From NCBI GenBank assembly GCA_028583685.1, contig JAMXIF010000086.1:16418312-16482311 (forward strand): a DNA stretch of 64,000 nt, written 5' to 3'. Position 1 is the stretch's first letter, and each line of letters opens with the position of its first letter. Below the pieces are notes generated by a model. It ran no database searches. It was not told the DNA's origin and saw only the letters and a list, made by a program, of their open reading frames with translations. The stretch is from Petaurus breviceps papuanus (Eukaryota; Chordata; Mammalia; Diprotodontia; Petauridae). Both the position numbers and the translations under genes were made by a program. This document shows positions 58,581 to 64,000 of the stretch, in pieces.

Positions 58581-61134
58581 GTGATTCATTGAACCATATG
58601 TTTAAATAAATTTTGCCACTTGTGGCAGTAGAACTGGAAGAAAATCATTACTTGTATGAAAATAAGGATTTTTGGCAGCAAATGCCTCTGAAATATTTGT
58701 AGAACTGCAGTCCTGCTTTGTGAGTGTAGGTGTCACTGCTCTGCAGGTTATCTCTGTTTCTTTGCTTTCCATTCTATTTTCATATCGCTTCTGTTCTGTG
58801 AAACTAATGGAGGAGCTGACTGCTTTCTACTAATTAATGCAGCCAGATGCTCCTACATCTACTAGAAGGAGAAGTCTTCATAATTTAAATAGGAAATGAG
58901 AAGATGTTCTGGCAGGAGGAGCCTTTAGAAGAATATGTATAGAGAGGAGGCCATTTTACAAGGTGAAGCCAAGATGGATACCTTTTAGGCTTTCTAGGCT
59001 TGTGGTAGTTGGAGATGGGGAGGAAAAAGAAAAAAGGTAAAATCTTAAAGATAAAAGAGAAAGTGACCAAACTGACTTCCCTTGATAAGTCCCTTCTAGA
59101 CTTATTAAATTAACCAGCTTCTGAACCACTGGGCCCAGTGGTTTTGGAAATAGATTTGGGCTAAATTTGTAGTCTCCTTTTGTTTCCAACAAATTCAGAT
59201 GGATCCTGGTGTTAAGATCTACCCTACCACTGCTAGTCCAGGCTACAGTAAAGGAACCCAGACAGGATCCACTTCTGATCAGTGGTGTTCTTTAGGTATA
59301 GCATTCTGCCTGCCTTCAGGTACTATAAACTTAAAATGGCTCTAGTCATCTCAACGATATGGATCAAATGCATGTGGTACAGAACAGATCCCAAAAGGGT
59401 TCTCACCTTGGAGTCTATTCATATGACTTCCTTTCATATTTCTGTTTTTATATATAACCTCAAGTCTTTGCCATGCACTACCATTAGACTAGAAATTTTG
59501 AAACCATTGTAAAATTGCAGTTTCCCTCCTTCCTACTTACATTTTTGTTTGTATAAAATTCAGAGTTGAGGAGAAACTTGAAATGTACCTCAGTTTTGCT
59601 ACCCTTTAACACATTGAAAATGATTGTCTACTTAAGCATATAAAATGTTTGCTCATACAGTTTTCATAACTATATAGTTTAAAATATAACTTACTTGAAT
59701 TAAGTTTAGTAATTGAAATCACTTCTAAATGTTTTACATTTTTATATTGTTCTTATAAAGTGGTGCTGCAGATTACTGAACTTTGCAGAATCTAGCATCT
59801 TAATTTCCAGGCCAGTTTGAGAAACAGGTAGTAAATATCTCAGACAAAAGAAAGTCTCAATATTCTGAACTTCACATCCTCTACAATGTCAAGCAAGTGT
59901 AGTAAACATTCAGTTGCCCAAAAAGGAGGGCACAGAAGCAGGGGAAGGGAATTTTGCCATGTGAACCTTTGTCTAATCAATCTCATTTTCAATTTCTTCT
60001 TTCTGATGCATCATTTTTATTATCATGGACATGATAAAATGAAGTTTTTCTGAATTACAACAATGTTCTTCACCCTTTTGTGTATAAGTTTATTTCCTGA
60101 TTTGACATACTTCTAAATAGTTGTTCCTTGACATTCTCTGGGATTGGCACACAGCACCCTCTTGAATGTAAAAAAACATGAATAATTCTAGGCCTCACCC
60201 CAAACCTGTATTTCTGATAATTCTGATCATGTTTACTTAACACATAAAACAAGTAAAACAATACACTACATCCACTAAAAAGTTGCAGTTTCTAAGCAAG
60301 AGAGATTAGTTCTCACACACTATGCAGACTCTTTGCAGTTGTCAGTGTGCTTCACAGATTTATCACGTGACTGAATTTGGATGGTAGAGACACAAAGAGG
60401 AGACATTAGTTTTGTAGCACCCTGAAACTTTAACAAAATTTAAATTTATAATAAGTTTTGTGTATACATTTATGATAGTAAATGACAAAATGGATTAATA
60501 TACACTATGCATTTGTAACTTACTAAAAAACTTTTTAGTTGTCTTTACACATGTGCATCATCTGTGATTTTCCACTGTGTGCCACAAATCTCCAAAAATT
60601 CCCATTTGTCGATGGCCAGCCCACAAATAACCAAAACCTACAGATGTCAAGCGATGATTGTACTGCTTTTATAAGCTGTAGAATTTGGAGATATTTAAAA
60701 CATTCAAAGGCTGTATTTTCCAAATGTGGGAAGAATATGTTTGACAGCATCCCAAAAGCACATTCTGATGAATACTTGAGGTGTTCTGTATTTTGCAACG
60801 TTTGAAAGTACCTCTTAGCCCCATGTTTGATAAGTCTAAAAACATAAATTTCCATGGAAAGAGACCCTATCTGACAAGAACTCCTGGGAAAACTGGAAAA
60901 GCAGTCTGGCAGAAATTAGGTATAGGCCAGCTTCTTATATTCCACATGTGACCTGAGTATTAAAAGATAAAAAAAGTAAGAGAAACAGATCAATTACCTT
61001 TTCACAGCTCTATTTAGGGGGTGTTTGAATTCTTAACTAAAACAACAGTGAGGCAATTACAAGAGATAAAATATATGGTTTTTGTGAAATTGAAAAAACT
61101 TGCATGAGAAAGCTGATCCACACTCACAGTCAAC
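58581..61134. other. intergenic DNA downstream of AGGF1
   Basis: AT-rich sequence. Overlapping ORFs on both strands at 60535-60855 have no similarity I recognise. The words around 60630-60665 (acagatgtcaagcgatgatt) vaguely resemble a Tigger-type inverted end, but I could not find its partner. Confidence 0.4.
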
Positions 61135-61900
61135 ATCCCCAAGAGAAAAGTCAGCTCTGCAGAAGGGGAAGCAAGGGAGGAGCCCAAGAGGAGGTCAGCA
61201 ATATTGTTTACTGAACCAATCCTTGCAAGGGTTGTGAACCTAAGCCCAAAAAGACAGCAGGGAAGGATAAATCTGAGGACCAAAAGTTCACACACAAGGG
61301 GAAAAAAGACACAAAAAGAAAACAGGCAGAATTGACTTGACAAAGAAGAGAATAAAGATGACTTTTCCCAAGAAACGAGAGAAACTAAAAATGAAGAGGC
61401 CCAGTTCAGCAGGAGAAAAAGAATGCAAACCTGAGTAACATCTACCAAGTCTTTAACAGTTGTCATTGTTACTACTTTCTTGTACAATTCAGAGGAATAT
61501 TTACAAAAACACCTGTTTTTGTAAATTCCAGCTTTTTAGTAGCTCTAAAAACACATTTTAAAGAAGGAAGTAGTTCCACCTTACATTAATTTTTTAAAAC
61601 ATATTTAGTTAAGTGTAAGCCAATATAAAGTGACTTCATTTAGAAATTTAAAGAGCTGAAATCATGTGTTAATTCCATTGGTTGTAGTTTTTGTTTATTT
61701 TTTCAATATAGGAAGAAATTGACAGAGTGTTGATTAGAAAGTTGTTGACTGTCCTGCATAGGCTTAACATTCCATAAGCAGTTTTCATATATTAAATGAA
61801 GCATAGCAAGCAATTTGGAGTTGTGACCCTGAATTTTAAAGATCTTACTTTAATTAACTGTACCCTTGTCTTTCAGTACAATTGTTTCCTAAATAAAACT
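61135..61900 (+). pseudogene. HMGN1: HMGN1 processed pseudogene
   Basis: This is an intronless, broken copy of the nucleosome-binding protein HMGN1. After a lost start (ATC for ATG at 61135) it reads PKRKVSSAEGEAREEPKRRS, the HMGN N-terminus and nucleosome-binding box. After a one-base frame change near 61228 it reads PKPKKTAGKDKSEDQKFTHK, matching human PKKAAAKDKSSDKKVQTK. An in-frame TGA lies at 61338-61340. Further frame changes precede GETK-like and KECKPE-stop ends (TAA 61436-61438; human ends KEAKSD). The sequence after the stop resembles the HMGN1 3' UTR as I remember it (ttgtacaattcagaggaata, tttttagtagctct). The copy seems to start near the start codon, so it is 5' truncated. No poly(A) tail or target duplication is clear, and the 3' limit is approximate. 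It cannot make HMGN1. Confidence 0.87.
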
Positions 61901-62784
61901 GTTTTCTGGTATGTTGAATCTCCCTTTCATAAGTGTGTACTACCTGTGACATTGTCTTTGATAGTAGTAGTAGTTTTTTCCCCAGTAACTTTGTTAATGA
62001 GCTATAGAAGATTGGAAAAGGTGTAGTTTTATTAAATACAGAATTAGTGGAACTTTGTTTTGTAAAGACTTGATACCTTGTCCATATTCAGGATACTGGT
62101 ATTTGATAACCTCTTTTTAGGGAGAGTTGTCCCTAAACTTAAAGTAAGGAAGTCACTGGAATAACAGTTTAGAAAAGGATTACAAGTACATAATTCTTAG
62201 ACTTTTCTAGCATTTTTAAAATGTGCAATATTGTTTATAGTGTCTGTGTGCAGATGACCAAACAAGAACTAATAAAATCTGATTATAAAGGAAAAAAATA
62301 CATATATATATATATATATACATACATGTAAAAGGTTCGATATTCAAGATATACAGACAACTAATATATAAGACTATAGTGCATTTTGGTGGGCCCCCTA
62401 TAGAGCTTATCCGTCAGCATCGATGTCTAGGTCAACAGTACAAATAAAGAACCTAGAGTTGAACAGGAGGAGGAGCACGGGTTGGATTGCCTTTGGAAAA
62501 TTGCAAATCTCTTTTCTTGATCCCAAGCTTCTCATGAAAGCATGCCCATCTTTGTAATATTAACACTTTGTCAGTGTTGCTGTATGGGAGCACAACATGG
62601 AATATAAATTCCTCCAAAGAATTAAAAATGCCATGCCAAGTGTCACAGATTGAAAGGACTTCTAGGTCATGTGACCAGCAAGCTAGAGGACTACACATTT
62701 TTTCTGATACAGCTCAAACCTCTCCAAAACAAAAAAATTATGTGCTAAAGACAAAACAACTTCAGCTATCTCCATGGTCTAGGA
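61901..62784. other. intergenic, mostly unassigned
   Basis: A (TA)n run lies at 62302-62320. gtgttgctgtatgggagcac at 62574-62593 (reading LLYGSTTW) resembles the LLYGAETW-type motif near the C-terminus of RTE reverse transcriptases. This is a weak hint of an RTE scrap. Confidence 0.35.
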
Positions 62785-62953
62785 CAGAGGTGTCAAACTT
62801 GCAGCCCAGGGTATTATCCAAAAGTCCCAAGAGGATGGCCCGAGTCAGATTAAAATGTAATTGGGAAATGTTAAAGCAAAAATACAGCATAATGTTAATT
62901 TATGGTTTTTAGAGTCAATACCTAGCCCTTTTTATTTGAGTTTGTTACCACTG
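62785..62953. mobile_element. hAT-type MITE, 169 bp, perfect 8-bp target duplication
   Basis: Ends cagaggtgtcaaact and agtttgttaccactg are inverted repeats. Flanks gtctagga at 62777-62784 and 62954-62961 are identical. Related to 38948-39111. Confidence 0.9.
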
Positions 62954-62961
62954 GTCTAGGA

Positions 62962-64000
62962 CCCAAAAGAAAGTAAAGAATTTCACTCACTCCCCCACCC
63001 CTGTTTTCAGTTTTTCTCTAGGTTGTACTTTTGAGTCCTATAGAAAGAGGAACCCAAGGAGCTGCTTACAGGACTCAATTTTAGCCATGGGCCCTTGGTA
63101 GGAAAGGGTTTGGACTTCAACTATAACCCTGAACAAATGCAGTGTTGACAGAATGGTAGAACTGTTGAGGAGGCTTCAATTTATTTGAATATTCTCAAAT
63201 AACTGCTTAGTGATAAGTGAATCACTACATGCTCAATGAATTTTAGCTTCAGGCAATATAATATTGATATATGCAGAATAATGAACCTCAAATATGATTA
63301 AACTGGAAATTTGAGTTGATATGCATAAGTCAAGAAGCCCCTGTAGAGAGAGGTAGGAGAGAATTTAAATTGTAGGTACTGTGTCTATGGAATAAGGGCT
63401 ATTGACTGCAAAAATTCCTGCAGGCCTTAAGTGTTTTTAAAAAAAAAAAGCTATCCGTTTTCATCTACATTAAAATTTCATTGGCAGGGAAGCAGAAGAT
63501 GGTTTGGGGAAGTAGTTGGAGTATTATCAAATGTATTTTAACACGTGACAAAGTTTTACTTAGTATCCTATTATATAAAAAGACTTCCGAGGCCAGGAAG
63601 GTTGCCAAGTCATTCACCTGATCATTACTTATCTTGATCAAAGTCACAGGAGACTATATAGTGAAATAATAAAGCTTTCATTAGCATTTTATGTTATGGT
63701 TTAAAGACTTCTAATAATATGAAATCAGCTTTCAGAGAATATCATAATCAAGGCTTTCATAAAAAGAAATATTTAATAGTATTTAAATATGCAATTACCC
63801 CCAATACTGTCTGCATACATTCACACTATTAACTCAGTAAAAATGGGCTTTTAATCTCTCAAATGACCATGGTACCTTTACTTAAACTTTACATACAGCA
63901 CTATCAGAGTGAGTTTATGAATGACAAAAAAAAAAAACAGTCTTATTGTCTTTTAGTCACGTTTTTAAAAGGGAAAAAAACACCTCAAATGGAATTACTT
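62962..64000. other. intergenic, no recognised element
   Basis: AT-rich DNA to the end of the window. No exon of a neighbouring gene is visible. Confidence 0.5.

Noticed and set aside
60535-60855. Overlapping ORFs of about 90 and 106 codons on both strands
   Set aside because: No recognisable domain, no codon signal, no neighbouring exons. Possibly a DNA-transposon remnant, but its second inverted end was not found.
61014-61487. 157-codon minus-strand ORF
   Set aside because: It is the complement of the purine-rich HMGN1 retrocopy; the leucine/serine-rich translation has no domain and the sense strand explains the sequence.
62560-62700. RTE reverse transcriptase C-terminus (LLYGSTTW)
   Set aside because: The motif is suggestive but too short, and the flanks give no supporting RTE residues; left as unassigned.
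1-64000. CRISPR arrays, operons, phage or bacterial systems
   Set aside because: The DNA is vertebrate: spliced gene, SINEs and LINEs. The repeated units found are microsatellites, tandem duplications or transposons.

Overview
The window is vertebrate nuclear DNA, almost certainly from a marsupial. It is AT-rich and intron-rich. It is packed with tRNA-derived SINEs whose body (gagcaccggccctggagtcag type) and CCACCTAGC-type antisense ends are characteristic of metatherian genomes. It also holds marsupial-type L1/HAL1, RTE, MIR/THER-type CORE-SINEs and very many L2/L3 (CR1-clade) copies. I cannot fix the species from the sequence alone.

One functional protein-coding gene dominates: AGGF1 (angiogenic factor with G-patch and FHA domains 1) on the + strand. 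Exon 1 (start codon and most of the N-terminal coiled coil) lies upstream. Bases 1-2643 are the end of intron 1, and coding exons 2 to 14 run from 2644 to the TGA at 57601-57603. The 13 exons join in one open frame of 650 codons plus stop, with GT/AG at every junction. In order they encode the end of the coiled coil, an OCRE octamer-repeat module (exons 4-5), a lysine-rich stretch and acidic linker (exons 5-6), an FHA domain (exons 7-10), a basic linker (exons 11-12) and a G-patch (exons 13-14). The 3' UTR follows to about 58.58 kb, with AATAAA signals.

The introns are mostly mobile DNA. Intron 4 holds an old L1 3' end split by a Tc1/mariner-like MITE, and a 707-bp solo LTR. Intron 5 (18.4 kb) holds a complete ORF1-only HAL1 with target-site duplications, an antisense L2/L3 block with nested SINEs, and an RTE endonuclease fragment. 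Intron 10 holds two antisense solo LTRs. Intron 11 holds a second HAL1 that ends only 42 bases before exon 12. Intron 12 is largely antisense L2/L3. Downstream of AGGF1 is a broken retrocopy of HMGN1 (61.1-61.9 kb) and a small hAT element with a perfect 8-bp target duplication.

I found no novel gene system. The points of most interest are a tandem 14-bp duplication that copies the exon 2 splice donor, the HAL1 pressed against the exon 12 acceptor, and an in-frame exon 6-11 block bracketed by two same-orientation HAL1s. Also notable are the MITE with its natural empty site elsewhere in the window, and three solo LTRs that each have a 6-bp target duplication.
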